NCBI GenBank assembly: GCA_016785225.1
Contig: JAFBJZ010000818.1
Coordinates: 446,534 to 510,533, forward strand
DNA from: Psettodes erumei
Lineage: Eukaryota; Chordata; Actinopteri; Pleuronectiformes; Psettodidae
Length of the DNA stretch: 64,000 nucleotides
Direction of reading: 5' to 3'
The notes under the pieces were generated by a model, which was given only the letters and a program-made list of their open reading frames with translations, made no database searches and was not told where the DNA came from. The position numbers and the translations under genes are program-made. Of this stretch, positions 23,701-30,768 are shown piece by piece; the stretch's first letter is position 1, and the number at the start of each line of letters is the position of its first letter.

Positions 23701-23759
23701 CCCCGTCTGTCCTCTCCCCTCCCCCGAAGCATGACGAGGAGCAGAGACCGTTTTTTTAG
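4400..23759 (+). CDS. rsbn1l: Round spermatid basic protein 1-like, 5'-incomplete, 8 exons
   Basis: Spliced CDS join 4400-4552, 7933-8531, 8637-8795, 15238-15375, 16828-16970, 20767-20937, 21072-21180, 21819-23759 (stop TAG). All junctions are GT-AG and keep phase, giving 1136 residues plus an unseen N-terminus. In order the product shows a Lys/Glu-rich basic region, a Pro/Ser linker, the conserved RSBN1 core (VMGIVHGEASYLPDFLDYFS, KKTYSHGTYRAGAMRQISLV, DDGPIMWVRPGEQMIPVAD, FEDRTRAHADHIGQGFERQ, CVQWVDDAKLNQLRREGIRY) and a long low-complexity tail. The family (RSBN1/KDM9, related to C. elegans DPY-21) is a nuclear JmjC-type group, with DPY-21 and RSBN1 linked to H4K20me2 demethylation. HAD at 20855-20863 and a His at 21933-21935 are candidate iron ligands (inference). 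The neighbours tmem60 and phtf2 favour RSBN1L over RSBN1. The total is longer than human RSBN1L (about 846 residues from memory). The start codon exon is missing. Confidence 0.92.
6128..6201 (+). repeat. Compound (AG)27-(GT)10 microsatellite
   Basis: An uninterrupted AG dinucleotide run passes directly into a GT run at 6181 inside an rsbn1l intron. Forward and reverse frames through it are artefacts. Confidence 0.95.
6413..6460 (+). repeat. (TG)24 microsatellite
   Basis: A perfect 48-base TG repeat in the same rsbn1l intron. Confidence 0.95.
6930..7013 (+). repeat. (GT)n microsatellite, about 84 bases
   Basis: The repeat is pure GT from 6930 to 6994, then interrupted by GC units to 7013. 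It is the longest TG array in the window. Confidence 0.95.
7103..7160 (+). repeat. Imperfect (CT)n tract
   Basis: Two CT-rich blocks are separated by a short CCCTGTTG spacer. The second block, at about 7140-7160, is an uninterrupted CT run. Confidence 0.85.
7933..8531 (+). CDS. rsbn1l: rsbn1l coding exon: NLS-like cluster and Pro/Ser linker
   Basis: The acceptor CCGTCCAG ends at 7932 and the donor GTACGG starts at 8532. The exon begins with the conserved INSEELQIKKVKKKKKKKHK cluster, a probable nuclear localisation signal, followed by KMYHRSCQTICAGLL. A Pro/Ser-rich stretch follows, including four Pro and six Ser from CCG/TCG triplets near 8280-8310. I infer it to be lineage-variable. The conserved HIENQPNGGALVAHAYTSQL and FAQEFVTLTFSEDSSQ close the exon. 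Confidence 0.92.
8637..8795 (+). CDS. rsbn1l: rsbn1l coding exon: conserved core (VMGIVHGEA...)
   Basis: The acceptor TTTTCCAG ends at 8636 and the donor GTTAGT starts at 8796. Its 53 whole codons (phase 0 at both ends) encode AAHYVMGIVHGEASYLPDFL, then VKMEILGKKDIETTTMANFY. The second motif is nearly invariant in RSBN1-family proteins. The preceding intron is only 105 bp. Confidence 0.95.
8899..8939. repeat. Perfect inverted repeat, 19-bp arms, 3-nt loop
   Basis: The left arm GAGGTCACTGGAACACACA (8899-8917) is the exact reverse complement of the right arm at 8921-8939, with CAG between. Direct copies of TCACATGA sit outside at 8881-8888 and 8945-8952. Confidence 0.95.
10178..10221 (+). repeat. 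(TG)22 microsatellite
   Basis: A perfect TG array followed by a short G run, in the 6.4-kb rsbn1l intron. Confidence 0.95.
12564..12595 (+). repeat. (GT)16 microsatellite
   Basis: A perfect GT array in the 6.4-kb rsbn1l intron, about 160 bases from a second one at 12755-12791. Confidence 0.95.
12755..12791 (+). repeat. (GT)18 microsatellite
   Basis: A perfect GT array in the 6.4-kb rsbn1l intron. Confidence 0.95.
13901..13955 (+). repeat. (CA)27 microsatellite
   Basis: A perfect CA array directly upstream of a possible repeat fragment and a long pyrimidine tract. Confidence 0.95.
13976..14030 (+). repeat. Possible teleost interspersed-repeat fragment (GTGCCTTGCTCAA core)
   Basis: The core GTGCCTTGCTCAA at 13984-13996 recurs in reverse orientation at 32489-32501. 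From memory this word is very common in fish genomes as part of dispersed repeats. The flanks are too diverged to assign a family. Confidence 0.4.
14036..14520 (+). repeat. 480-base polypyrimidine (C/T-rich) tract
   Basis: The + strand is overwhelmingly C and T with short CTC, CCT and TCC motifs, ending in a T run of about 16. It creates a long but meaningless Ser/Pro/Leu-rich frame. It is intronic in rsbn1l. Confidence 0.9.
14583..14616 (+). repeat. (CA)17 microsatellite
   Basis: A perfect CA array just after the pyrimidine tract. A 10-bp-arm hairpin follows at 14633-14659. Confidence 0.95.
15238..15375 (+). CDS. rsbn1l: rsbn1l coding exon: YSHGTYRAG core
   Basis: The acceptor GCTGCAG ends at 15237 and the donor GTGAGT starts at 15376. 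Its 46 whole codons encode VKKTYSHGTYRAGAMRQISL and continue through VDEEVGNYFPEFLSMLEESP to FLK. This is a strong family signature. It follows the largest rsbn1l intron in the window (6.4 kb). Confidence 0.95.
15376..16827 (+). other. rsbn1l intron, no feature recognised
   Basis: 1.45 kb of ordinary intronic sequence. It has short poly-A and poly-T runs and no convincing internal exon on either strand. Confidence 0.8.
16828..16970 (+). CDS. rsbn1l: rsbn1l coding exon: MWVRPGEQMIPVAD motif
   Basis: The acceptor GGCCGCAG ends at 16827 and the donor GTGAGC starts at 16971. The exon starts in phase 0 and leaves two bases (CG) of an Arg codon. It encodes TLPWGTSSSLRL, then DDGPIMWVRPGEQMIPVADI and PKSPFKRK, all recognisable in RSBN1L. 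Confidence 0.95.
16971..20766 (+). other. rsbn1l intron with GT array and pyrimidine stretches
   Basis: 3.8 kb between coding exons. It contains an (AG)n-(GT)n compound repeat at 17734-17786 and pyrimidine-rich runs near 18000-18190 and 19100-19200. The rest is unremarkable. Confidence 0.8.
17734..17786 (+). repeat. Compound (AG)6-(GT)21 microsatellite
   Basis: An AG run passes directly into a GT run, the same arrangement seen at 6128-6201. Confidence 0.95.
20767..20937 (+). CDS. rsbn1l: rsbn1l coding exon carrying the HxD motif
   Basis: The acceptor CTCGCAG ends at 20766 and the donor GTAGGC starts at 20938. The first base completes CGC (Arg). It encodes STNEVKNLLQSLPRTSEPRE, then MLFEDRTRAHADHIGQGFER and QTTAAVGVLKAV. 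The HAD triplet (20855-20863) fits the HxD half of a JmjC iron-binding triad. That assignment is inference from family logic. Confidence 0.95.
21072..21180 (+). CDS. rsbn1l: rsbn1l coding exon: VVCFHAGDF / LDLHEPPLSQ
   Basis: The acceptor GCCTCCAG ends at 21071 and the donor GTGTTA starts at 21181. The first base completes a Gly codon. It encodes PPRVTKDVVCFHAGDFPYVV, then QRLQLDLHEPPLSQ, matching the JmjC-like region of RSBN1L. The preceding intron is only 134 bp. Confidence 0.94.
21181..21818 (+). other. rsbn1l last intron
   Basis: 638 bp, AT-rich in its second half, ending in a strong pyrimidine tract and TGACAG acceptor. No feature is seen inside. Confidence 0.85.
21819..23759 (+). CDS. 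rsbn1l: rsbn1l last coding exon: end of JmjC-like core plus long tail
   Basis: The acceptor TCCTGACAG ends at 21818 and the stop TAG is at 23757-23759. The first 61 codons finish the conserved core: CVQWVDDAKLNQLRREGIRY, IYFIPRNVVHQFKTVSAVCS and LAWHIRLKQYHQ. The FIPRNVVHQ segment looks like the JmjC strand that supplies the third metal-binding His (21933-21935). From 22002 about 585 codons remain open and encode low-complexity sequence. There are 17 Glu (22005-22055), a Glu/Lys-rich segment, 11 His (22494-22526), Ser-rich blocks, and Pro/His/Gln-rich sequence with poly-Pro runs before the C-terminal KHDEEQRPFF. Confidence 0.92.
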   Translation, partial: CVQWVDDAKLNQLRREGIRYARIHLCHDDIYFIPRNVVHQFKTVSAVCSLAWHIRLKQYHQGEEEEEEEEEEEEEEEEEVVKEEQEEKLIELKEEKEFEGEEGRREKKAEKGMKERIKEEDEEADVEERRTLPAVKKEEQDHHPPQRPPLFSPPARSADSNASGAGGSEEETGGKPKRQDSPPAKAKPEPPAPPLCKNKSPSPLSPPASLHSPHQSTKPKASSKSHHHHHHHHHHHSDSRTTSSSTASSSSSSSPSPKLPPSFSKSSSFSAPSAGSSDAPLRSSFAAPSPSSSTSSSPVLSTSSPVSTSATSSLTSPQPAGDSRPSALPPSSQPPPTSQSDQPKDRDSLRLKPDGVSDTRTQAQSETRASLRSPAADAQAHHSHADTRTHAAPQKWTHDSDCRTPVDSQMRAPQDSGRQGIYMQQYAPQHLRPPHLPQMLPPSFSPLLPHSHLPHRPSILPPNPRPSPSLPAQAQTLNSFLSQKPTPHPVHMGQLHLHPPHQPNITTQSQPYYQPHLVTSPTQPNSPLAGSQPLPPHLPHHHQFAKPFFPPQHPHFSSHPFLPPQPYLPQPPSSYPLQPQYQTSASAQVQLSLSQPFPQPPPPPPPSSSQSLPPPPPPLPPPLPPQPSPSVLSPPPKHDEEQRPFF

Positions 23760-26373
23760 CAGCGTGTTTTGTACATAACGATGCTGTTTTTAAATGACTG
23801 TACGTGTACAGGGTTTTATTTTTGGTTGTGCTGTTGTAAAACGATGTAAAAAGGAAGTAACGGGGGGGGGGCACAGTGTGGTAGTTTATACACCAGAGTT
23901 TAACTTTATTTACCCCACACCTCTCGACTGGACTGGTTTGTAGGCTGTGCTGATGCTTAGGTCGTGCTCCGGTTTGGAAATGCTAAGCAGTTATTGCATG
24001 CGCTGGTAGTTTTGGCCTTCAGTAAAACGCGGGGTGCGCCAAAATCAGACAGTTTTTCCGGGTGCGAGTCTGCCAAACTGCTGTCTGTTCTTTGAAGTGA
24101 GCATAGCCCTCTTTAATATCAGAATATCTGTGAGCCATCAGAGGTAGAACATAGGTGACATTTCCACAGACTTTGTGTCAGTTATTTATATGAGAAAAAG
24201 GTCAAGAGAATGACCTTTTTGGTAAACTTGCAGCTAATGCTTCCATTTTGTGGCTTTTTTTTTTCCCCCAAGCACATTCTTTGTGCCTGAGACTGTTTCT
24301 GGAATAATGATGACGATGATATTATACAATACTAATGTATTGATGTGATATCGCTACATTTCCTCTACTCTGTTGTGTCAGTGCGTCTTAATCAGTACAG
24401 TATATTGCAGTACTTTTTCCCTAATATTGTAATTTGAGCAAGATGCTCCGCAATAATCTGCTGAATATGAAACCGCATTCCCCAGTTACTGCTGCCGTGA
24501 CAAGTATCAGTATTTTTAAAGCGGTTGACGCAAAGCCAGTAATGTCCCGACCTCCGCATGAGGAGAGATTAAATGAAATTAACACTTAAATTTTTAAAAC
24601 ATTTTCAAATCAGCCATCCATCGTAGCCCTGTAGTTAAGAACAGCTTCAGAAGAGGGGTGATTTCAAGTATTAAGGTGATCTTATAACTGCAACCCTGTG
24701 GCAGAGCTCTTAGTGTAGCTTCGCTGTGTTTTTCAGGGTCTGTTGGACACGGACCAGGGTCTGCTAATTTTGGAAACCGAGCGCTCGCTGGTCCGGCCAA
24801 AGAAGAATTCGACCCAGCCAAAGGCCGTTGCACAGGCAGGCCCCCGGAGTCTCAGGAAAAGCTATTCAGGACGCATCCCCGAATATATTGGTCTCCTGAG
24901 AAAAAGGGAAAAAAAAACCTCTAAATATCAGTCACTTGTTATCACCTGATCAACCGATTTTCCAGGACAGTGCAGAGTTTCAGGTGAAATCGTTCAGGGC
25001 CGATGAAATAATGTTATAATAAATAATGGTCTGCAGCGTTCGCACCTATGCAGCTACATCAAGAGCTCGCCATGAGGTAACTTTAGAGGCAGAGCAATAT
25101 CGTGCAGATTCAGTATATTAAGACTTCCAAATGTGAGTCATCGCAGCACTTTGTAACGCAGTGATATGTCGACCGCTGTTTAAATACAACTGACATTACT
25201 GAAAACACCTTGGGTCATCCATCCCGGACTATGTCACATTAACAACAGGGCAATTTCAGGTTCTTCCAAGGTTATAATTTTTAATACGTTCAGGCCTCAG
25301 CAATTGTGTCGGACAGTTTTTTGAAAAATGATTCCATGTGGACACATGCTCTAAGACACTTTGAAAACAGATGGTACACTGTCGAGAGTTCGTTCTCAAA
25401 GCACTATTTATCTATTTACCTGAAGTCCAGTTTCTCTACAGTGTGGAGCATCCTGTCTATAAAACTATTTTATTTATCGACCAGGGACTGAAGTGACCTC
25501 CTGTGTTTGAAAGTACAATAAATTATTAAAAGTATGTTTTAGCAACGACAAAGACGAAGAATACGCTCTTCTGTCTCAGTGCTCATCCCAAAGCTGTGGA
25601 AAGTGTTTGTATGTTTTGTTTGTTTTTTTGTCATCGATATCTTGATTTGACTTAATCGATATTGGAGTACAGCCCACTTGCTAATGTAGCCCACAGCATT
25701 TCCCCAGTGCCTGTCCTTAACTGTGAACTACTAAATGGTCCGGAGCCACATAGAGAGGGAGTTCTGTCCTTACGTGGGAGTTTTTGGGAGTTGTCACTGG
25801 AAAATGTGAATGAAGCCTTAAACGGGTCTCTAGAGCCGCTGAACGCTCTCCAGATATCTGCGGTCTGACTTGGGATGGCTCAGCGGAACGCTATCCTGAA
25901 AGCGGGGTTGTGTGTTTCATGATTAGTCTTGCCACAAGCCTGAGCGTCTCTCGGTCAGTTTGCCTCGGAGGACTTCATTTCAGAGACAGAACTCTTCAGT
26001 GTGTGGCTCTGGGGGAGAGCGATGTGATAATTAAGCACTTGATGCCAGTTGCAAGGCGCTCTGCAGCTCTTTTTATGCTTTTGGGTTTCAAATGTTACAA
26101 ATAATTTTAAAAAACGTGACAGGAACTTATATATTTTTTGTACAAATGTGACAAAATTTAAGGTTGAAAACAACAACAAAAAAAGTCTTCAGGGGCTCGT
26201 GTTGTTTTTCACAAAATTTATTTATCTCAAGGTTTTGGTTTGGTCTTTTTTTCTATTTTGGTTCTGTGATTTTTAACTGTCAGCACTGTAGTGTACATAA
26301 CGAGTTTTGTAAAGAGGAAAAAAAACAACCTTGTAGTGTGGTTTCTACTTTAAATAAGAGCCTAGCTAATAAA
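23760..26373 (+). other. rsbn1l: rsbn1l 3' UTR (end uncertain)
   Basis: AT-rich non-coding sequence follows the TAG stop. Three AATAAA signals lie at 25018-25023, 25517-25522 and 26368-26373. The middle one is followed by a T/G-rich stretch near 25606-25635, as expected downstream of a cleavage site. Which signal is used cannot be told from sequence alone. Confidence 0.6.
25517..25522 (+). terminator. Candidate rsbn1l polyadenylation signal AATAAA
   Basis: A canonical hexamer about 1.76 kb after the stop, with GT-rich sequence within about 100 bases downstream. Alternatives are at 25018 and 26368. Confidence 0.5.
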
Positions 26374-26696
26374 AGGTTCAATGTATGAAAATGTGCGAGG
26401 AACTGATGCTTATTGATCTTTTCGTTCAAATGCATGCATGTTTAAAAAGGTGTATTATCCTGTGTATTTATCCTGAAACGTCTGATCACGTCTTTTTAGG
26501 TGTTCTGGCGACTCCTTTAACGCCACAGAGCGCCTTTAAACATGCAGTAACCCTTTTTGGCCACTCGGGCGCAGCAGAGACGAGCTGTGAGACGTAACAC
26601 CTGCCGTCTCTGTCCTGCTGTTATGGAATCTGTCCTCTGACTGCAGTCTGCAGCGATGAGCTCAGCAGTTTCACCAGGTGAGATTTGAGCAAACGA

Positions 26697-26698
<2 letters not shown>

Positions 26699-26744
<46 letters not shown>

Positions 26745-26756
26745 CACACACACACA
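26699..26756 (+). repeat. (CA)n microsatellite, about 58 bases
   Basis: A CA array with one GC interruption near 26738, in the rsbn1l-tmem60 intergenic gap. Confidence 0.95.
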
Positions 26757-27479
26757 ATGCAGTAGCCCCATAGCACAGGGCCGGTGGGTGTCAGGCTAAA
26801 TTCAGGAACGCCGGAGGAGCTCAGCTGACATTTAAAGGGTGGGAGGGAGAGTGAGGCAGGAAGTTGGAAGACGGACAAAAAAAGTTGTTTTTTTTTTTTG
26901 TTTTGTTTCTCTCGAGTGAATACTCGGAAAACGTCATTCAGCAGCGTGAGTGTGGCGCACACACACTTGAGTCTTTCCGGCGTACGCTACTCATTGCGGG
27001 TTTGATGGTAAGTTGCAATGGTGCTAATTAGCCAGAAACAGCTCGCCGTCACCTCTTCACTTGTCAAACTCAATCAGGTTGCCTACTTCTCCTACCCGGA
27101 CAACACTGCGCAGAGCCTGGCATCCACCCTGCTGCACAACAGCGCGCTCGTTTCTGTTTCTGAGATGATGGCAAATGATAAAGGTGTGGCGTCTGACTCG
27201 AGCTGTTTCCACTTTGGAAACTGGCTTAAGACTTCAGTGTGCGTGTCCGCTTCTTCGCTTTTTTTAAAAAAGTTATTTATCTCCATCATTTTTTCCTGCC
27301 GCTGCTGCTGTTGATGGCGAACGTCAGGGCGGGTTAGAAAACACACAGAGATTGTAAACGGGAAACACTGACCTCATCCAGTTACGCTCCTGAACTCTTA
27401 AGAATATGTCGTCTTTGCAATGAAATGCAACAGGATTTAAAGAGAGAAATACTCTGCGTTTCTCTTAAAGGGCAGACCA

Positions 27480-27480
<1 letters not shown>

Positions 27481-27519
<39 letters not shown>
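27481..27519 (+). repeat. (AC)19 microsatellite
   Basis: A perfect AC array in the rsbn1l-tmem60 intergenic gap. Confidence 0.95.
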
Positions 27520-27522
<3 letters not shown>

Positions 27523-27746
27523 GCTGGCAGCTCATTTCAGGTCACGTCCCAGAGGGATTCTCCCGAACCACACATACTTTGTTTCGCTTAGTGATGTGAC
27601 TAATATGATCCTTCTGTATTGAAAAAAAAAAACTTTCACAGGAACTTATACCGTTGTCACTACTATGACTTCTACTGAAATCACTATCTCGGTGTCATCG
27701 GGAATACCTGACCAAAATGCCCCAAAGCTTTCATGTAAATCAATCA

Positions 27747-29037
27747 TTTATTGTGAAAAGACATGCATGCGACCTCAAAACAGGTTTTCGTTTTCTTGTC
27801 AACACGGTGCAAAATAATGCAGAGAATGCATTCGAAATACTAAACAACATATTCCATGGCACAAAAAACATGCACGGTGTGGAATCCGTACCGTGAAGTT
27901 AAAATAAGAAAAGATGATCAACTTGACACAGCATTTCAAACGGCTGGTAGAAAGGTATTCTGGTGAGTTGTGCTGTAGTTTGAGCACTTACACTGCAACA
28001 CTTAAAAAGTCGATGCACAGTAAGAAGTAAGAATCTCTCAGCCCACCACATGTCATCTGTGACAGACTTTCCACATCTATCTGAATATTACACAGTTTAG
28101 TCACCAAGTGCATTAGAGGTTAAGGCTGGTGTAACCTTCTGCCACTGACAGCTTCTTGGTTTTCACGGGACACACGATGATTTAAATGGAACAAAAGACA
28201 TATTGTACCAGCAGAGGGGGGAGCCAGTATAAAAAGAACATCACAAGTTGTTTCTAAGATGCTTTTGTGTCCTGAACAGTTTCTTAAGATTAGTTATTTA
28301 TACCTTTGTGTGCTTGTAGCCAAACCAAGCGGTTATCATGAATACTTGAAATAATTCTTCCCTCCACAGCTTGGGAATGAGAGGCCAAAGTGTCTGTGCG
28401 TAAATGCAGCCAAACAATATCTGAAACACGGAGAACAAAATGTACACTCTAATATTTTGGTAGCAGGAATGAGACTTGTGTTATGCATCTTAAATAAAAG
28501 GAAGTGGGCGTCAAAATTAACCGAATACTATCCACTTCCCTCCCTGTGACGTCCTTTTACAAGAGCAGCTGTTCACATTTATTTACACTAAATATAAACA
28601 CGAGAAAAGAGAGGAAGTTCACTTTTCTTCCAGTGAAGGATTCACAGTAGTATTACACATATGCAGGTAATCCCTGCCTGGCTTTTTTTCTTTGTATTCT
28701 TTGTAAAGAAAATAGAGCCATTTATTAGGGTGTTTTTTTATATATATATATATATAATTTAACAGATTGTGGTTCACAAACAGCTCTTGTTTGACCCAGA
28801 CAGTGGAGTCCCAGCTCTGCTAAAACCCTCACAACATACTTCACTGAGATCTGAACACATATGATTTCTACTTTTACACAGAGTCTATCATTTTTTTCGA
28901 TCCAATGTATCAGATGACAATCTGAATAGGACCAAAGCAAAAGCTCCATTTTCACAAAGTAATGGTCATACAAACATTTTTTTTTTTTACACAAGTCTTT
29001 CGTTAGTGTAATGATGAAGGTTATACTTTGATCCCCT
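27747..29037 (-). other. tmem60: tmem60 3' UTR (end uncertain)
   Basis: AT-rich non-coding sequence downstream of the tmem60 stop on the - strand. Candidate minus-strand AATAAA signals (TTTATT on +) are at 28721-28726 and 27747-27752. A short (TA)n lies at 28739-28756. The proximal signal would give a UTR of about 0.3 kb and the distal one about 1.3 kb. Confidence 0.5.
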
Positions 29038-29355
29038 TCAGGCCTCTCTCCTCTCAGGAAATATGTTCAGCCCCAGCTCCACCAGCGCTCCGAGTAACAT
29101 GGTCCACAGCGGTATGCACACAAACGTCAGCTTTACATCTGCCAGCTTCTCCAGCTTAGCGCACAGCATCAGGCAGAAGCCCAGCTTGAGCAGCATGGCC
29201 GTCAAGTACCAGGCGCGCAGACGCAGATCTGGGGAGCCATTGCGCGGGTCGTACCCAGGTTTGCAACGGCCTGCCATCTTGATGGCAAGCATCAGGATGA
29301 GGATGCCGTCAAAGACCCAGACTGGGAGGAATATGAGGAACCAGTTCCACTGCAC
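29038..29355 (-). CDS. tmem60: tmem60 coding exon 2
   Basis: 105 codons plus TGA (29040-29038). The minus-strand acceptor TTTCAG precedes 29355. It encodes segments 2-4. The open frame runs on upstream to 29412, but that part is intron. Confidence 0.95.
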   Translation of the reverse strand: MQWNWFLIFLPVWVFDGILILMLAIKMAGRCKPGYDPRNGSPDLRLRAWYLTAMLLKLGFCLMLCAKLEKLADVKLTFVCIPLWTMLLGALVELGLNIFPERREA

Positions 29356-29687
29356 CTGAAAGGAAGAAATGGAGAAGATGGTTTGAATCAGAGGATGAAT
29401 GTTTTTATCCACATCTTATTTAAATCGGTTTCTTTTTATTGACTGATGAAGAAAAATCTAAATAGATAATGTGTGTTGAATTCAACTGATTGATTTTAAA
29501 CAAACAGCATTGACTTAACTAAATTATATTGTGATGAACATATGCTCAAACAATAGGCGGACTTTAATCAGCTTGGTGGCGAACAGATAATAAAATCCCT
29601 TACCTTGCCATCCAGTTTGAGTACTAGCATGATGAGGAAGACAAGGGTGAAGCCCCAGGTCAACAAAACCCTCTGAGCCAGAGACAT
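29038..29687 (-). CDS. tmem60: Transmembrane protein 60, two exons, 133 aa
   Basis: Spliced - strand CDS: 29687-29604 then 29355-29038. The 133 residues match the length of mammalian TMEM60. Exon 1 (28 codons) starts MSLAQRVLLTWGFTLVFLIM, a hydrophobic first segment. Exon 2 carries WNWFLIFLPVWVFDGILIL (segment 2, about residues 31-53), the conserved loop KMAGRCKPGYDPRNGS, segment 3 (about 76-96, AWYLTAMLLKLGFCLMLCAK) and segment 4 (about 104-127). The donor GTAAGG and acceptor TTTCAG are canonical on the minus strand. The family (TMEM60/TMEM185 group) consists of small four-pass membrane proteins with no firmly established function. It is head-to-head with phtf2 and tail-to-tail with rsbn1l, as in human. 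The ATG at 29687 is chosen because the residues after it align with human TMEM60. Confidence 0.95.
29604..29687 (-). CDS. tmem60: tmem60 coding exon 1
   Basis: 28 codons from the ATG at 29687-29685 to KLDGK, then the donor GTAAGG (plus-strand CCTTAC at 29598-29603). It encodes the first membrane segment. Confidence 0.93.
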
Positions 29688-30541
29688 CTCACTGACCGAG
29701 GGAGATCAGAGGAGGACAGAGACAGAAACTGGACATCCATAGGACAGACACGAACGGTAACACAGATACTCAAATTTATGATGAATGTTTGGTTCACGAA
29801 ATAAATTTAGCTAGAAAAAACTTGAGACAGTAACGTTTGAATGGATTCACAGTCATTAAAACAGGGTCTACATGAAAACGTCAGACAAATTCTCAGTACC
29901 ACCAAAGCTGGATTCAATTTCAAATGTATTTCTTTCATTCATCGTCAGTTAGCCGGCCTTACAATAACAGCTAACTATAGCTTTATACCCCAATAGCATT
30001 AAGCTAAAGGGTTGGTGTTTCATTTAATAGAATGCCCGACTTACTTCAGTGTATTTCTAGATCGTCGAGCAGCATTTTCGTGTCCCTATACGCCACACAA
30101 TCACACAACATGTATGATAATATGTCACATAATTATCTACAGGCGCATCCGTTAACGGTAACAGGAGAGATTTTTTGGTCCGTTATTTGTGTTGCGTCCC
30201 GCCCGTCCTGGAAACCCATTGGTCCCAGTTTCGTTGCGTCACGTATATTCATGGGCTATCATCCGGGGGGTTTTTAACCGTAAAGTTTCTGCAAAAGCGC
30301 AAAGTCGCTGCGAGCCTTTCCTGTAGTGAATTTTAATGTCCGCTAGAGGTGAGTCAAATTCTTTCAAATCCTCCCACTGGTTGCGTTTACGTGCGTCTCA
30401 CCGTGCTTTCACACAAAATGGCAAGACTGTGTTGTCGTTTTTTATTTTCTTCTAAGTTGTTCATCGGAATGATGATGTGAGACAGATACCCTATCCTCCT
30501 CCCTTGACCTACCGTTTGGCAACGGTTATTGGCTTTAAGAT
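29688..30541. promoter_or_regulatory. Shared bidirectional promoter region of tmem60 and phtf2
   Basis: The sequence between the divergent first exons contains ATTGG (inverted CCAAT) inside CCCATTGGTCCC near 30218 and again inside CAACGGTTATTGG near 30518-30530, which also holds a MYB-like CAACGG. A good plus-strand donor, CTAGAG|GTGAGT, ends a possible alternative first exon at 30348. Transcription start sites cannot be placed by eye. The bidirectional role is inferred from the head-to-head geometry. Confidence 0.55.
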
Positions 30542-30768
30542 GTGTTGCGCGTGTATGCGGTGGTTTACGGTCGTGAGCTGAAGTTGTGTTTTACAGTGGG
30601 AGAAGACAGAAGGGAAAAGCTAATGCTTCAAACATCGGCGAGCAAACACTCAGCATCTCTTCTGCCACAATGGACTAGCCTGGCAAGCTCAGTGCGGCAT
30701 AGCTCACGTTTAGAAAGCTCGGTTCGGGTCCACGTAGGGACTCGGAGTGGCCGTCGCAGCCTTAACAG
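30542..30768 (+). other. phtf2: Probable non-coding first exon of phtf2
   Basis: GC-richer sequence ends in an excellent donor CTTAACAG|GTAAGG at 30768/30769, at the position expected for the phtf2 first exon. The 5' boundary is arbitrary. The 76-codon frame across it is not recognised as protein. Confidence 0.45.

Larger units (their letters stand above)
26374..27746. other. Convergent intergenic gap between rsbn1l and tmem60
   Basis: About 1.4 kb. It contains (CA)n arrays at 26699-26756 and 27481-27519 and no recognisable exon. Confidence 0.6.

Noticed and set aside
21908..23874. Several minus-strand frames opposite the rsbn1l last exon (Ser-rich, Arg/Gly-rich)
   Set aside because: These are shadows of Glu-, Ser- and Pro-coding repeats. 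The plus-strand frame continues a conserved exon.
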